Below are positions 41,413 through 50,347 of a stretch of 64,000 bases of DNA, in pieces. The DNA is from Bacillus albus (GTDB taxonomy: Bacteria > Bacillota > Bacilli > Bacillales > Bacillaceae_G): positions 62,001 through 126,000 of the forward strand of contig NZ_MAOE01000110.1 of NCBI RefSeq assembly GCF_001884185.1. Reading direction: 5' to 3'. Each line of letters starts with the position of its first letter. Position 1 is the stretch's first letter. The notes under the pieces are model-generated. The model saw nothing but the letters and a program-made list of their open reading frames with translations, did no database searches and was not told the origin of the DNA. The position numbers were made by a program, and so were the translations under genes.

Positions 41413-41555
41413 AAAGCACCTTCCTCTCCCATTACGCTTACGAGGTTAGCTGTCGGACTCGGGAAGTGAGAGTTTCCCTACTTAAATAAGATTCGCCCCA
41501 AGTAGCATGGCTACAAAAATGGTTCCCCCGCTCCAAAATTTGGACTCAGCAAAAG
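41413..41555 (-). ncRNA. ydaO/yuaA-type cyclic di-AMP riboswitch
   Basis: Minus-strand RNA from about 41550: GCUGAGUCC, GGAGCGGGGGAACC, GGGGCGAAUC, UCCCGAGUCCGACAGCUAAC, CCUCGUAAGCGUAAUGGGAG, GAGGAAGGUGC. These blocks in this order are the conserved core of the ydaO-yuaA class, which binds c-di-AMP and turns genes off. It faces the 47-aa gene about 90 bases downstream. The expression platform is not clear by eye. Confidence 0.85.
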
Positions 41556-41599
41556 GTTTTATAAAGTAAAAGATAACATAAATAAAATAACAAGTCAAA

Positions 41600-42061
41600 T
41601 TATTTGTTGTTTTCTGATTTTTTAAGTGAGGTTAAAATCACTCCATCAGGTAATATGATATCCTTTACTTCAATAAATCCATGTTTTTTATATAAAGATA
41701 GAGCGGGGGTATTTTCTTTCCCTGTTTGTACAATATATGTTTTAGAAGGGGGGAACATGTCAAATACATATAGTAGTAGTTTTGTTGCAATCCCTTTATG
41801 AAAATGATCAGGGGATACTACTAAACGATGAATATCAACTTCCTCTTCATCTACTTTAAAAGAAATAAACCCAGCAAGTGTATCTTCATAAAAATAGCCG
41901 TAAAACATTTCATCACAGGATTGTATATCAGCTACAGTATCATAAAGACGAGGGATAGCCGTACTATTTATATATTTTGCTTCAATTTCATAAGCGGGTA
42001 TTTGAATGTTTAAAATAGAAGTAGCGGTGTTGAGAGAAGTTGTTATTAATTTTTGAATCAT
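41600..42061 (-). CDS. GNAT N-acetyltransferase
   Basis: 153 aa from ATG 42061, preferred because AAGGAGG is nine bases upstream; the frame is open further. The acetyl-CoA motif is HRLVVSPDHFHKGIATKLL (about 81-99: Q/R-x-x-G-x-A variant) and motif B is TGKENTPALSLYKKHGF. DEMFYGYFYEDTLAGFISF forms the preceding strands. Substrate unknown. It is monocistronic and divergent from the GlsB-like gene. Confidence 0.87.
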   Translation of the reverse strand: MIQKLITTSLNTATSILNIQIPAYEIEAKYINSTAIPRLYDTVADIQSCDEMFYGYFYEDTLAGFISFKVDEEEVDIHRLVVSPDHFHKGIATKLLLYVFDMFPPSKTYIVQTGKENTPALSLYKKHGFIEVKDIILPDGVILTSLKKSENNK

Positions 42062-42098
42062 ATGGTAAAACCTCCTTGTAGACTTTATTTTCATAGAT

Positions 42099-42128
42099 TT
42101 GACAAGATTTTTCTTTTTTGGATATAAT
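42099..42128 (+). promoter_or_regulatory. Sigma-A promoter of the GlsB-like gene
   Basis: TTGACA, 18 bases, TATAAT: both boxes are perfect matches. It lies 60 bp before the start. Confidence 0.75.
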
Positions 42129-42188
42129 AATTACATAACAATTTAGTATGAAAAAGAAACACACTATAATAGAAATGGAGGACTAAAA

Positions 42189-42437
42189 ATGGGATGGATT
42201 ATCACATTAATAGTTGGTGCTATTATAGGTGCAATTGCAGGTTCTATAACGGGTAAAAATTTTCCGGGTGGTATGTTTGGAAATATTATCGCAGGTTTAT
42301 TAGGTGCTTCATTAGGTAGTAGATTATTTGGATCTTTTGGGCCATCATTTGGTGGGATTCATGTTGTGCCGGCATTATTAGGTGCAATCGTGTTAATTCT
42401 TATTGTATCATTTGTAGTGAAAGCTGCAAAGAAATAG
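42189..42437 (+). CDS. GlsB/YeaQ/YmgE stress-response membrane protein
   Basis: 82 aa, three hydrophobic segments separated by glycine-rich turns: LIVGAIIGAIAGSITGKNFP, GNIIAGLLGASLGSRLFG and the C-terminal ALLGAIVLILIVSFVVKAAK. The Gly-rich GxIxG repeats and size identify the transglycosylase-associated/GlsB family. In other Firmicutes it accompanies alkaline-shock (Asp23) proteins at the envelope. RBS ATGGAGGACT and a consensus sigma-A promoter suggest steady expression. Confidence 0.9.
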   Translation: MGWIITLIVGAIIGAIAGSITGKNFPGGMFGNIIAGLLGASLGSRLFGSFGPSFGGIHVVPALLGAIVLILIVSFVVKAAKK

Positions 42438-42453
42438 AGATATAGATTATGAC

Positions 42454-42480
42454 GAAAAGCCCTGAATAAGGGCTTTTCAT
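42454..42480 (+). terminator. Rho-independent terminator
   Basis: GAAAAGCCCT against AGGGCTTTTC, five-base loop; short T-tail within the 3' arm. Confidence 0.8.
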
Positions 42481-42500
42481 CTTTCGAAGAGGTGGTTTCG

Positions 42501-43622
42501 TTGGAGAAATTAAATATAAGAAAAAGAGATAAGTTGAAAAAGTTTTTTAGAGAACACAATTATTTAGCAGTGCTACTTGGGTTTGCACTATTGTTCATTA
42601 ATATTTTATTACTAACAAAAATATCATTTGTTTTTACACCGTTTATCGTCTTTTTAAAGACAATTTTCTTCCCCGTATTATTAGCGGGTGTACTATTTTA
42701 TATTTTGCATCCATTCGTTTCGCTTCTCGAAAAGAAAGGTGTATCAAGAATTGTATCGATAGCTTCTATATATATAATAGTAATAGGATTATTTGTATTT
42801 TTAGTCTTGACGGTTATTCCTATTATTAAAGATCAAATTGATGCATTAATAGATAACTTACCGTATTTCGGTCATGAAATTGAGAGAGCAGCACGTAGAT
42901 TTGGAGAAAGTAATTTACTAGGAAAAATTCAGGAGAATTTAAATATTGATGTAGCGAGTATGGTAAAAGACTACACAGTTGATTTTACGAAGTCGTTATC
43001 ATCAGTAACTGGAAATGTAACTGGATTTTTAAGTACTATTACAGAGGTCGTTTTAACATTTGTAATGGTTCCATTTATATTGTTCTACCTTTTAAAAGAT
43101 GGTGAGCAATTACCGAATCACTTTTTAAAGTTTATTTCAGAACAAAGACAGCCAGCAGCGATGAGAATACTAGATGATATGCATTATGCAATTAGCTCGT
43201 ATATTAGAGGGCAAATTATCGTTAGCTTGTTTATCGGAATTATGCTATTAATTGGTTACCTTATTATTGGTATTAAATATGCGGTACTGCTTGCAATTTT
43301 AGCGATGATTGTAAATATCGTTCCGTACGTAGGGCCAATCATCGCAATTACACCAGCTTTAATTATTGCGTTTATTGACTCACCGTCAATGGTGTTAAAA
43401 GTAATTATCGTTATGATGGTTGTACAATTAGCAGAAGGTAAATTTATTTCTCCGCAAGTTATGGGGAAAAAGTTAGACATTCATCCGATTACTATCATTT
43501 TTATTATTTTAACTGCCGGAAATTTATTTGGGATTATGGGGATTATTTTAGCAATTCCAGGATATGCGATATTAAAAGTGTTAGTAACGCATAGTTATAG
43601 ATTTGTTAAGTTGAATACGTAG
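42501..43622 (+). CDS. AI-2E/YtvI-family membrane transporter
   Basis: 373 aa from TTG 42501 (RBS GAAGAGGTGG). Seven or eight membrane helices: two at about 20-70, one near 85-108, then after a 90-residue mostly helical loop a cluster from about 165 to the end. YIRGQIIVSLFIGIMLLIGY, NIVPYVGPIIAITPALIIAF and the VQLAEGKFISPQVMGKKL block are typical of AI-2E (UPF0118) proteins. Members include Na+/H+ antiporters; AI-2 export is doubtful in Bacillus. It ends at a strong terminator. Confidence 0.9.
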   Translation: MEKLNIRKRDKLKKFFREHNYLAVLLGFALLFINILLLTKISFVFTPFIVFLKTIFFPVLLAGVLFYILHPFVSLLEKKGVSRIVSIASIYIIVIGLFVFLVLTVIPIIKDQIDALIDNLPYFGHEIERAARRFGESNLLGKIQENLNIDVASMVKDYTVDFTKSLSSVTGNVTGFLSTITEVVLTFVMVPFILFYLLKDGEQLPNHFLKFISEQRQPAAMRILDDMHYAISSYIRGQIIVSLFIGIMLLIGYLIIGIKYAVLLAILAMIVNIVPYVGPIIAITPALIIAFIDSPSMVLKVIIVMMVVQLAEGKFISPQVMGKKLDIHPITIIFIILTAGNLFGIMGIILAIPGYAILKVLVTHSYRFVKLNT

Positions 43623-43623
43623 G

Positions 43624-43663
43624 AAAAAGAGCTAAAACAGATAATACTGTTTTAGCTCTTTTT
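43624..43663. terminator. Bidirectional terminator
   Basis: AAAAAGAGCTAAAACAG against CTGTTTTAGCTCTTTTT, 17-bp perfect stem with a six-base loop between convergent genes. Confidence 0.92.
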
Positions 43664-43697
43664 CATTTATACTCTTGTTATAGTAAATAAATTTATC

Positions 43698-44009
43698 TTA
43701 TGCGTAGGCTTTTAATTCAACAATAGGTAGATTGCTTTCCTTTAGTTTGTAATCAAAAATTAAATCATCCATTCGGAAATTAGCATCCACTTCAAGAGAA
43801 ATGAAAGTACCTCCGATTTCTACTTGATTTCCGTTTTCATTTTCAAAAGTGAGTGCACCGTCAAATGTTTCTATGTATTCATCGCAAGTGTATACATATA
43901 TAGCGACAGGTGTGAAATGTATAATGACCCCTAAAGTATCATCTTGCGTTTTATCATCGTTATTAAACGTATCAATTTTTCCGTCATTCTTTTTAGTAAA
44001 CCAACCCAT
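43698..44009 (-). CDS. Hypothetical acidic protein
   Basis: 103 aa, soluble, acidic (many Asp and Glu) and beta-rich in pattern: GVIIHFTPVAIYVYTCDEYI, GALTFENENGNQVEIGGTFI, then LEVDANFRMDDLIFDYKLK. A basic N-terminus (MGWFTKK) precedes a flexible Asp-rich segment (about 9-26). No family recognised. Good RBS (ACGAGGTGATGTT). It is divergent from the T-box trpS unit. Confidence 0.75.
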   Translation of the reverse strand: MGWFTKKNDGKIDTFNNDDKTQDDTLGVIIHFTPVAIYVYTCDEYIETFDGALTFENENGNQVEIGGTFISLEVDANFRMDDLIFDYKLKESNLPIVELKAYA

Positions 44010-44164
44010 AACATCACCTCGTTTTTGTATTGCAAATCGATTCTATATATATTGATTATATATCGTTCGTAATAAATTGGTAATCAATATTGTTAAAAAT
44101 TAACAAAAAAAGAAAATTCAGTTTTAGATAAAAGAGAAATGTGATAAACTGTAAAAAATAACGA

Positions 44165-44392
44165 AAAGCAATGAAAGAGAAGAGTACATATTCAAAACTT
44201 TTTAGAGAGCTGATGTGTGGTGGGAATCAGTAAGGGATGAATATGGAATGGGCTCTGGAGCTTCTAGCTGAAATGAGTAGGCAAAGACGGTTACTTCACG
44301 TTAAGAGGTTGAAGTGAGCTATGATGATAGCTAATGAAGGTGGTACCACGGGAGTCTCTCGTCCTTTTTAAGGATGAGAGGCTCTTTTTATT
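44165..44392 (+). ncRNA. T-box leader of trpS with terminator
   Basis: The T-box core AAGGUGGUACCACGG (44336-44350) is followed by the terminator GAGTCTCTCGTCC/GGATGAGAGGCTC (44352-44383) and TTTTTAT. Stem I spans about 44190-44270 and includes ATATGGAATGG; UGG at 44244-44246 is a plausible Trp specifier. Uncharged tRNA-Trp should favour the antiterminator and switch trpS on. Confidence 0.88.
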
Positions 44393-44412
44393 TTTGGAAA
44401 GGAGGAGTTAGG

Positions 44413-45411
44413 GTGAGCGAAAAAATAATGTTAACAGGAATTAAGCCGACAGGTTACCCGCATTTAGGGAATTATATTGGGGCGATTAAACCTGCATTAC
44501 AAATGTCAAAGAGTAATGAAGGGAAAGCATTATACTTTATAGCTGATTATCATGCGTTAAATGCTGTACATGATCCAGAGAAGTTCAGTAATTATACGAA
44601 AGAAGTAGCAGCTACTTGGTTATCACTCGGACTTGGAGAAGATGTTATTTTCTACAGGCAAACAGAAGTGCCGGAGATTTTAGAACTAGCTTGGATATTA
44701 GCTTGCCTAACTCCGAAAGGGCTTATGAATCGTGCCCATGCGTATAAAGCGAAGGTGGAGCAAAATAAAGAAGCAGGTTTAGAGGTAGATGCGGGAGTGA
44801 ATATGGGATTATATACGTACCCGATTTTAATGGCTGCTGACATATTACTATTTCAAGCAACTCATGTACCAGTCGGGAAAGATCAAATTCAGCATATTGA
44901 AATCGCGCGTGATATTGCGACGTATTTTAATCATACATTCGGCACGACATTTACGCTTCCGGAGTATGTCATACAAGAAGAGGGTGCCATTTTACCTGGT
45001 CTTGATGGAAGGAAGATGAGTAAAAGTTACGGAAATGTGATTCCATTATTTGCAGAACAAGAAAAACTACGAAAGCTAATATTTAAAATTAAAACAGACT
45101 CCTCACTTCCGAATGAACAGAAAGAAGTAGAAACGTTATTTACGATATATAAAGAATTTGCGACGGAAGATGAAATGCTGTTGATGCGTGAAAAGTATGA
45201 AACTGGCATTGGATGGGGCGATGTGAAAAAAGAGTTATTTCGCGTTGTGGACCGTGAATTAGCTGGACCTCGTGAGAAATATGAGATGTATATGAATGAG
45301 CCGAATTTATTATACGAAGCATTGGGAAGAGGTGCTGAGCGGGCAAGAGAAATCGCGAAGGTAAATTTAGTGGAAATTAAAAAAAGGATTGGATTTGAGA
45401 GGGGGCGCTGA
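44413..45411 (+). CDS. trpS: Tryptophanyl-tRNA synthetase
   Basis: 332 aa from GTG 44413 (RBS AAAGGAGGAG). The class I HIGH-type motif is HLGN (17-20) in GIKPTGYPHLGNYIGA; the KMSKS loop is LDGRKMSKSYGN (about 198-209); MNRAHAYKAKVEQNK and MAADILLFQATHVPVGKDQ are the usual Trp-site blocks. It charges tRNA-Trp. The T-box makes it respond to Trp starvation. Several B. cereus group genomes have two TrpRS genes; whether this is the only one cannot be told here. Confidence 0.95.
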   Translation: MSEKIMLTGIKPTGYPHLGNYIGAIKPALQMSKSNEGKALYFIADYHALNAVHDPEKFSNYTKEVAATWLSLGLGEDVIFYRQTEVPEILELAWILACLTPKGLMNRAHAYKAKVEQNKEAGLEVDAGVNMGLYTYPILMAADILLFQATHVPVGKDQIQHIEIARDIATYFNHTFGTTFTLPEYVIQEEGAILPGLDGRKMSKSYGNVIPLFAEQEKLRKLIFKIKTDSSLPNEQKEVETLFTIYKEFATEDEMLLMREKYETGIGWGDVKKELFRVVDRELAGPREKYEMYMNEPNLLYEALGRGAERAREIAKVNLVEIKKRIGFERGR

Positions 45412-45430
45412 GCGTTCCCTTATTTTTTTA
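45401..45430 (+). terminator. Terminator overlapping the trpS stop
   Basis: GGGGGCGC, loop TGA, GCGTTCCC (two G-U pairs), then TTATTTTTTT. The TGA stop of trpS is in the loop. Confidence 0.8.
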
Positions 45431-45488
45431 TAAAAAAATCGAACGAAATTTAAATTTGTTACCAATATAAATTGAGGGAGGGATAGAA

Positions 45489-45638
45489 ATGGTTACAATT
45501 CTCGAATTAAAAATGTTGCTAGTTCAAATAGGAACAGAAATTGTACCACCTAGTAATTTAAAAGAAAAAATTTTAATTCAGGTTAATTTGGTGGAGGGAA
45601 TAAAATTTAATCATGTTGAGGTGAATAATGATGAGTGA
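45489..45638 (+). CDS. 49-aa protein coupled to the ABC exporter
   Basis: ATG 45489 with RBS GGAGGGATAG; stop TGA at 45636-45638 inside the start of the ATPase gene (overlap 11 bases). The peptide is MVTILELKMLLVQIGTEIVP followed by a more polar C-terminal half; it has no signal peptide, double glycine or cysteine, so it is not an obvious bacteriocin. Tight overlap and its own RBS suggest a real small subunit or coupling peptide. Family unknown. Confidence 0.65.
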   Translation: MVTILELKMLLVQIGTEIVPPSNLKEKILIQVNLVEGIKFNHVEVNNDE

Positions 45639-46389
45639 AGTTGTGTTAGCAGTTCAAGATTTAAGTAAAACATATGAGAGTGTAGATACAAATGTTAGGG
45701 CGTTACAAAAGGTATCTTTGGAGTTAAATAAGGGAGAACTCCTTGCTGTAATGGGAACGAGTGGATCTGGAAAGAGTACATTACTTAACATACTTGGTGC
45801 TCTAGATAAGCCTGATGAGGGGGTTATCTATGTGAATGGTGAAGTTCCTACAAATATGTTTGTTGAACCATATGCGACGGAGTACAGGCGGGATAATATA
45901 GGATTTATATTTCAGTCATTTCATTTATTAAAGGATTTATCTGTAGAAGAAAATATTGCGTTACCCCTCATATTATCATCCGATTCAGAAGTGGAGATAC
46001 GAGAAAAAACAAATAAAATATTAGATGTTCTTGGTTTAGTAAATTGGAGAAAACATCGACCAGTTCAGCTTTCTGGGGGGCAACAACAACGTGTTGCAAT
46101 TGGTAGGGCATTAATAACATCTCCTCCAATTGTTCTTGCAGATGAACCTACTGGAAATTTAGATTTCAATACATCTAATGATATTTTACGGGTACTAGTC
46201 GATATGAAACAAAAATTTAATCAAAGTATGATTCTTGTTACTCATGATCCTCACATTGCTACGTATGCAGATCGGGTTCTCTTCTTTCATAATGGAGAAG
46301 TTGTTGATGATTATACGTGTTCTCATGGAGTAAATGATATAAATGTTATTTTAGATAAATTTAAAAAATTAATGGAGAAATCAAAATGA
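45628..46389 (+). CDS. MacB/LolD-type ABC transporter ATPase
   Basis: 253 aa. Walker [10 protein letters not shown] (about 44-52), Q-loop [21 protein letters not shown], signature [15 protein letters not shown], Walker [13 protein letters not shown] and H-loop LVTHDPH are all intact. The class is that of FtsX-like systems (MacB, LolD, BceA), mechanotransmission pumps rather than classic importers. Tandem ATGs (45628, 45631) follow GAGGTGA. Its stop overlaps the permease start by four bases. No BceRS-type two-component system is nearby. Confidence 0.92.
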   Translation: MMSEVVLAVQDLSKTYESVDTNVRALQKVSLELNKGELLAVMGTSGSGKSTLLNILGALDKPDEGVIYVNGEVPTNMFVEPYATEYRRDNIGFIFQSFHLLKDLSVEENIALPLILSSDSEVEIREKTNKILDVLGLVNWRKHRPVQLSGGQQQRVAIGRALITSPPIVLADEPTGNLDFNTSNDILRVLVDMKQKFNQSMILVTHDPHIATYADRVLFFHNGEVVDDYTCSHGVNDINVILDKFKKLMEKSK

Positions 46390-48875
46390 TAAAATCAGTA
46401 CGAGGATTAAGTTTACGCTTTTTTAAGAAGAATAAATTTACTGCTACTTCCTCTATAGTTAGCGTTATGTTGGCTGTTTCTCTAATTGTTACGATGATTG
46501 TATTTTCGAGTCATGCGAAACAGTCTGTTATAAATGAAGTTAAAAGTTTATATGGAGATATGGATTTATCTGTTGGATATAACCCTGATCAAAATAAATT
46601 GATGGATAAATCTTTACTACAAAATATTAAGGAACAAGAAAATATTGAATACATGTCAAAAGTATTAGTAAATCATTTGCAAGTGAATAAATTGAATACA
46701 GCTATTTATACAGTAGGTGTTCAAAATGATTCGTTATCTAAAAATCGATATCACTTTTCTAAAAATCTATCAAATGAGGAAGTAACATTAAATGATGGAT
46801 TAGCAGAAACTTTACAAGTAAAAGTTGGGGAAAAGATTGAAATAGAAAATAAATCCTATGTAGTAAAAGAAGTGTTACCTGATATAGAAGCTGGAGGTTT
46901 AGCTCCAGATATACTCATTTTATCGGAAGGTGCGGTGAAACAGCACGTATATGAAAAAACGGGTAAACACAATGAGGCTACTTATGTGTTGATAAAAGCA
47001 AAAGAGAATGCAGATGTACTAGCGTTGTCTAGTCAAATTCATAAAATAGACAAAGAATTAAGAATCGATATTGCAGAGGAAGATGAGTTTTTAAAAAGTA
47101 ATTTAGCATCATTACATATTTTTATAATCGTTTTATCTGCATTAATAATTATTATTACTGCGTTATTATTGATGTCTAATTTTGAAATGTTTTTATATAA
47201 ATATAAAAGTCAATTTGCTATTATGCGATCAATGGGAGCAACAACGAAACAAATGTTTAAAGTTATATTTATTCAATGTAGTGTAATTAATTTTTTTGGT
47301 GGAATATTTGGTTTGTTACTAGCTGTAATCAGTAACCGTTTTTTACAAAGGTGGCTAGAGCATATATTTGCTTTTCAAATGAATTCAATGAGTTTCGACT
47401 ATAAAATAGCAATTGTAACAATGATTTGTAGTATCTTTTTTATTGAATTGTTTATGTTATATCCTTCATACAGAAGTTCGAAAATATTGCCAGTAAAGCT
47501 TATGCGCGAAAATGAAGAATCCGACTTTTCTAATAAAAAAACACACAGTATGATGGGGAAATTCCTTTTAATTAGTAGTATATTTTTAACTGTTTTAGGT
47601 GGATTTGTAGCAAATGCGGGAGATACGCAGGCAATAGTGATATTAATAGGAGCTATATTTCTCGTTTTAGGATTATATATTTTATTTCCGATTTATTTTT
47701 CTTCGATATTACTAGCATGTCTACCTTTAATGAAAAAAATATTTGGAAGGAACACATTTGTTGCTATCAAAAATGTAATTCCGCAAGTAAGGAAAAATAC
47801 ATTTGTTATCTTAATGATAAGTACAATGATGGTGATAGTTGTCTTCGGATCCACTATATTTAAAACGATGCAAAAAAATAATGAAAGATATTTAAAGCGA
47901 GAATTTCCAACACATATTGTTGTAGAAAATCGTTTGAATAATGATTCAACAATTTCCTCACCTCATATACAAAATATATGTAAAGAAATAAGTAGTGTAA
48001 AAGGAGCTAGTACGATTAGTACGAACTCACTTGCAGAATTAAAACATGGTGAAAAATATATTACTTTTGACTATAATTTAGGTGATTTGAAGGAAATGGA
48101 AAAGCAAGGATTATTGCCAGAAGTACCTGCAAATTTGGAGAATAGTATAATTGTTACAAAAGAGTTAGCGGAGCGGTATAAACTTCATGTAGGTGATATC
48201 GTTCAATTGGGTCTGTTTTCAGAACAGGAACAAAAAGTTCGACCGACTAGTAAGGTAGAAATCGGATTAATTGTTAATGAGCTACCAAATTCGCCTTCGG
48301 TACTGATGGATTGGAGTAATGTAACATATAAACAAAGTTATACAGTTTTTGAGCGGGCATTTATTAGTTCAAATAATGAGAGAGAGACGTTGGAGCAATT
48401 AAAGAAATTAAAAGGTCAATATCCACAATTAAAAATAAGTAGTTATACTCAATCGTTAAAGCAATCTAATTTAATGTCTCAGCAAAGGTGGTCCATCTTT
48501 ATTGTTGTTATTGTAGTAATTTTGTTTAGTGTAACATTAGGGGTATGTAATACACTTATAAATAATATTCAATCTAAAAGAAAAGAGTTTGCGATTTTAC
48601 GAGCAATAACAGTTAAGAAAAAAGGGATTGTACAAGTTATTTTGACACAAGTTCATTTATATGTACTTATTGGGATTATACTAGGGGCTTTGATAGGGAT
48701 ATCATTAACCTATATGGTAAGTATAATAGATCATACACCTGTATATTTTGATTTCAAACTTATCGTAACGGTAATAACGGGGATGTTCGGAATGGTCCTT
48801 ATTATTTTTATCCCTTTTGCTAATAGAATAGGAAACAGGGATATTGTTCAAGAGTTAAATAAAGATAATAAATAA
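46386..48875 (+). CDS. FtsX-like ABC permease, two FtsX domains
   Basis: 829 aa. It has a membrane helix at about 18-40, a large extracytoplasmic MacB-type domain (45-235), three helices (about 240-375), then four more hydrophobic segments, a second outside domain (about 500-690) and three final helices. Each half has an FtsX block: SQFAIMRSMGATTKQMFKVI and KEFAILRAITVKKKGIVQVI. The two-domain layout is like the YtrF/YknZ-related and antimicrobial-peptide export permeases. Substrate unknown; peptide or lipoprotein-linked cargo is most likely. A terminator follows. Confidence 0.9.
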   Translation: MIKSVRGLSLRFFKKNKFTATSSIVSVMLAVSLIVTMIVFSSHAKQSVINEVKSLYGDMDLSVGYNPDQNKLMDKSLLQNIKEQENIEYMSKVLVNHLQVNKLNTAIYTVGVQNDSLSKNRYHFSKNLSNEEVTLNDGLAETLQVKVGEKIEIENKSYVVKEVLPDIEAGGLAPDILILSEGAVKQHVYEKTGKHNEATYVLIKAKENADVLALSSQIHKIDKELRIDIAEEDEFLKSNLASLHIFIIVLSALIIIITALLLMSNFEMFLYKYKSQFAIMRSMGATTKQMFKVIFIQCSVINFFGGIFGLLLAVISNRFLQRWLEHIFAFQMNSMSFDYKIAIVTMICSIFFIELFMLYPSYRSSKILPVKLMRENEESDFSNKKTHSMMGKFLLISSIFLTVLGGFVANAGDTQAIVILIGAIFLVLGLYILFPIYFSSILLACLPLMKKIFGRNTFVAIKNVIPQVRKNTFVILMISTMMVIVVFGSTIFKTMQKNNERYLKREFPTHIVVENRLNNDSTISSPHIQNICKEISSVKGASTISTNSLAELKHGEKYITFDYNLGDLKEMEKQGLLPEVPANLENSIIVTKELAERYKLHVGDIVQLGLFSEQEQKVRPTSKVEIGLIVNELPNSPSVLMDWSNVTYKQSYTVFERAFISSNNERETLEQLKKLKGQYPQLKISSYTQSLKQSNLMSQQRWSIFIVVIVVILFSVTLGVCNTLINNIQSKRKEFAILRAITVKKKGIVQVILTQVHLYVLIGIILGALIGISLTYMVSIIDHTPVYFDFKLIVTVITGMFGMVLIIFIPFANRIGNRDIVQELNKDNK

Positions 48876-48910
48876 AATATAGTCAAGATGAATTCCATCT
48901 TGACTATATT
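48876..48910. terminator. Bidirectional terminator
   Basis: AATATAGTCAAGATG against CATCTTGACTATATT with a five-base loop, between convergent genes. Confidence 0.88.
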
Positions 48911-48916
48911 AATAAT

Positions 48917-49366
48917 TCAATTCGAATTCTGAAAGTCAGTAACAATCCTCTCAATAACAGAAGGAAGATTACTAGGTAACTCATCAAGTGGAAAAAAGCG
49001 CAGTTCTTTCGATTCCGTTTGGTCACACACAAGTTCACCGCTGAATTCACGGCAAATATAAACAACGAGTACACCGTGTACTTGATCGCCGTTTGGATAG
49101 ATTTGAAAGAAATCAGGTCCTGAGTATGTACGGAATAGTTCTGGATTTTTAATAATAAGCCCCGTTTCTTCATATACTTCTCGTTTTAAAGCGTCTTCTA
49201 ATGTTTCGTTATATTCTAATGCACCTCCAATAATGCCCCAGCGGTTAAAATCTGTACGGAGTTGTAGTAATATTTCATTTTTCTCATTTAATATAATGGC
49301 GTGTGAACCTATTAAAATAAGTGGATGATTTCCTACTAAATTTCTCATGTCTTCAATATAACCCAT
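48917..49366 (-). CDS. Nudix hydrolase
   Basis: 149 aa. The Nudix box is GGALEYNETLEDALKREVYE followed by ETG (about residues 47-69; G-x5-E-x7-REVxEExG), complete. RWGIIGG precedes it and GVLVVYICREFSGELVC follows. It should hydrolyse a nucleoside diphosphate-linked compound; the substrate cannot be read. RBS AAGGAGAAC. The next gene upstream on the same strand (DUF2785) is 18 bp away, so the two are cotranscribed. Confidence 0.92.
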   Translation of the reverse strand: MGYIEDMRNLVGNHPLILIGSHAIILNEKNEILLQLRTDFNRWGIIGGALEYNETLEDALKREVYEETGLIIKNPELFRTYSGPDFFQIYPNGDQVHGVLVVYICREFSGELVCDQTESKELRFFPLDELPSNLPSVIERIVTDFQNSN

Positions 49367-49384
49367 ATTTGTTCTCCTTATATG

Positions 49385-50224
49385 TTAATAATAGTTAGGA
49401 AGTTCTTTTAACATTGTTTCTGTTTTACGTGCAGTAAAGGCTAAGTTATGATCATCTTTCGTTCTAAAAAATAATGTACGTAAAAAGGTTTTAATGTTGG
49501 CACATAAAATACAATATTCATTTAGCGAAAGGCGTTTTCTAATTTGAGGAAGCCTTTTTATTTTTTTATGAATAATTGAAATTAACTCATCTTGCGGGAA
49601 GTCATGATATAGCATCGATAGTAACGGCGTAACAATTCGTTCATCTTCATTATTATGAAAAAGGTCAGATGGAATGAAGATTTTATTTAATAAACAATGA
49701 ATTAATTCTTCGTACCACTTAAAAGTCGTATAGGAATTATGAACAATTTCAGTAAAGGCATCAGATACGTGGGCAAGACAATGAGCCCATCCTTTATTTT
49801 CAATATAGCCCCGGAAATCTGTTTCTAAGTTTGTGTATGTAATGAGTTTGTTTTTTATGTCTTCGATATCCTCCTCTGTAAAAAAGTAGTGCGAGTTAGC
49901 GAATTGGAGTATTAACGCAATTAACGAGACAGTATAAGAACGTGTGAAAACCCCATCTGTATGTGGGGAGTAAATGTCACAATATAAATACTCATCACTT
50001 AAACAAGTTTGTAAAAGTAATTTCAGCTGATCATCCATAAGTAATTCATGATGAATGAAATGTGCAAAACATTTATATATAAGTTGGTAACGAACGTAAC
50101 TATCAGTCGTTCCGATATACTGAAGCATGTTGAGTGTTAACTCATTTATATCTATATGTTGTAGTTGCGTATAGTCATTTTGTTGTATAAGCTCTAACTG
50201 TTGTTGCAGCTCTGTAATATCCAA
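49385..50224 (-). CDS. DUF2785 protein
   Basis: 279 aa, all-alpha, no membrane helix. GVFTRSYTVSLIALILQFAN and DFRGYIENK-GWAHCLAHVSD (about 95-160) are the DUF2785 hallmark blocks, with conserved Arg, His and Asp residues. HEAT-like helices follow to the end. Function unknown. RBS GGAGGTTCTCC. First gene of a two-gene unit with the Nudix hydrolase. Confidence 0.85.
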   Translation of the reverse strand: MDITELQQQLELIQQNDYTQLQHIDINELTLNMLQYIGTTDSYVRYQLIYKCFAHFIHHELLMDDQLKLLLQTCLSDEYLYCDIYSPHTDGVFTRSYTVSLIALILQFANSHYFFTEEDIEDIKNKLITYTNLETDFRGYIENKGWAHCLAHVSDAFTEIVHNSYTTFKWYEELIHCLLNKIFIPSDLFHNNEDERIVTPLLSMLYHDFPQDELISIIHKKIKRLPQIRKRLSLNEYCILCANIKTFLRTLFFRTKDDHNLAFTARKTETMLKELPNYY

Positions 50225-50347
50225 TGGAGAACCTCCTCCGCACTTTAAAGATGCGATGTTTTCTAGTATTCTATATATTCAAGGACAATCCTGCTCATGC
50301 AAGGAGAACAAATAGAAATTCGAGTATGACATAGATGAGGGAAGTAT

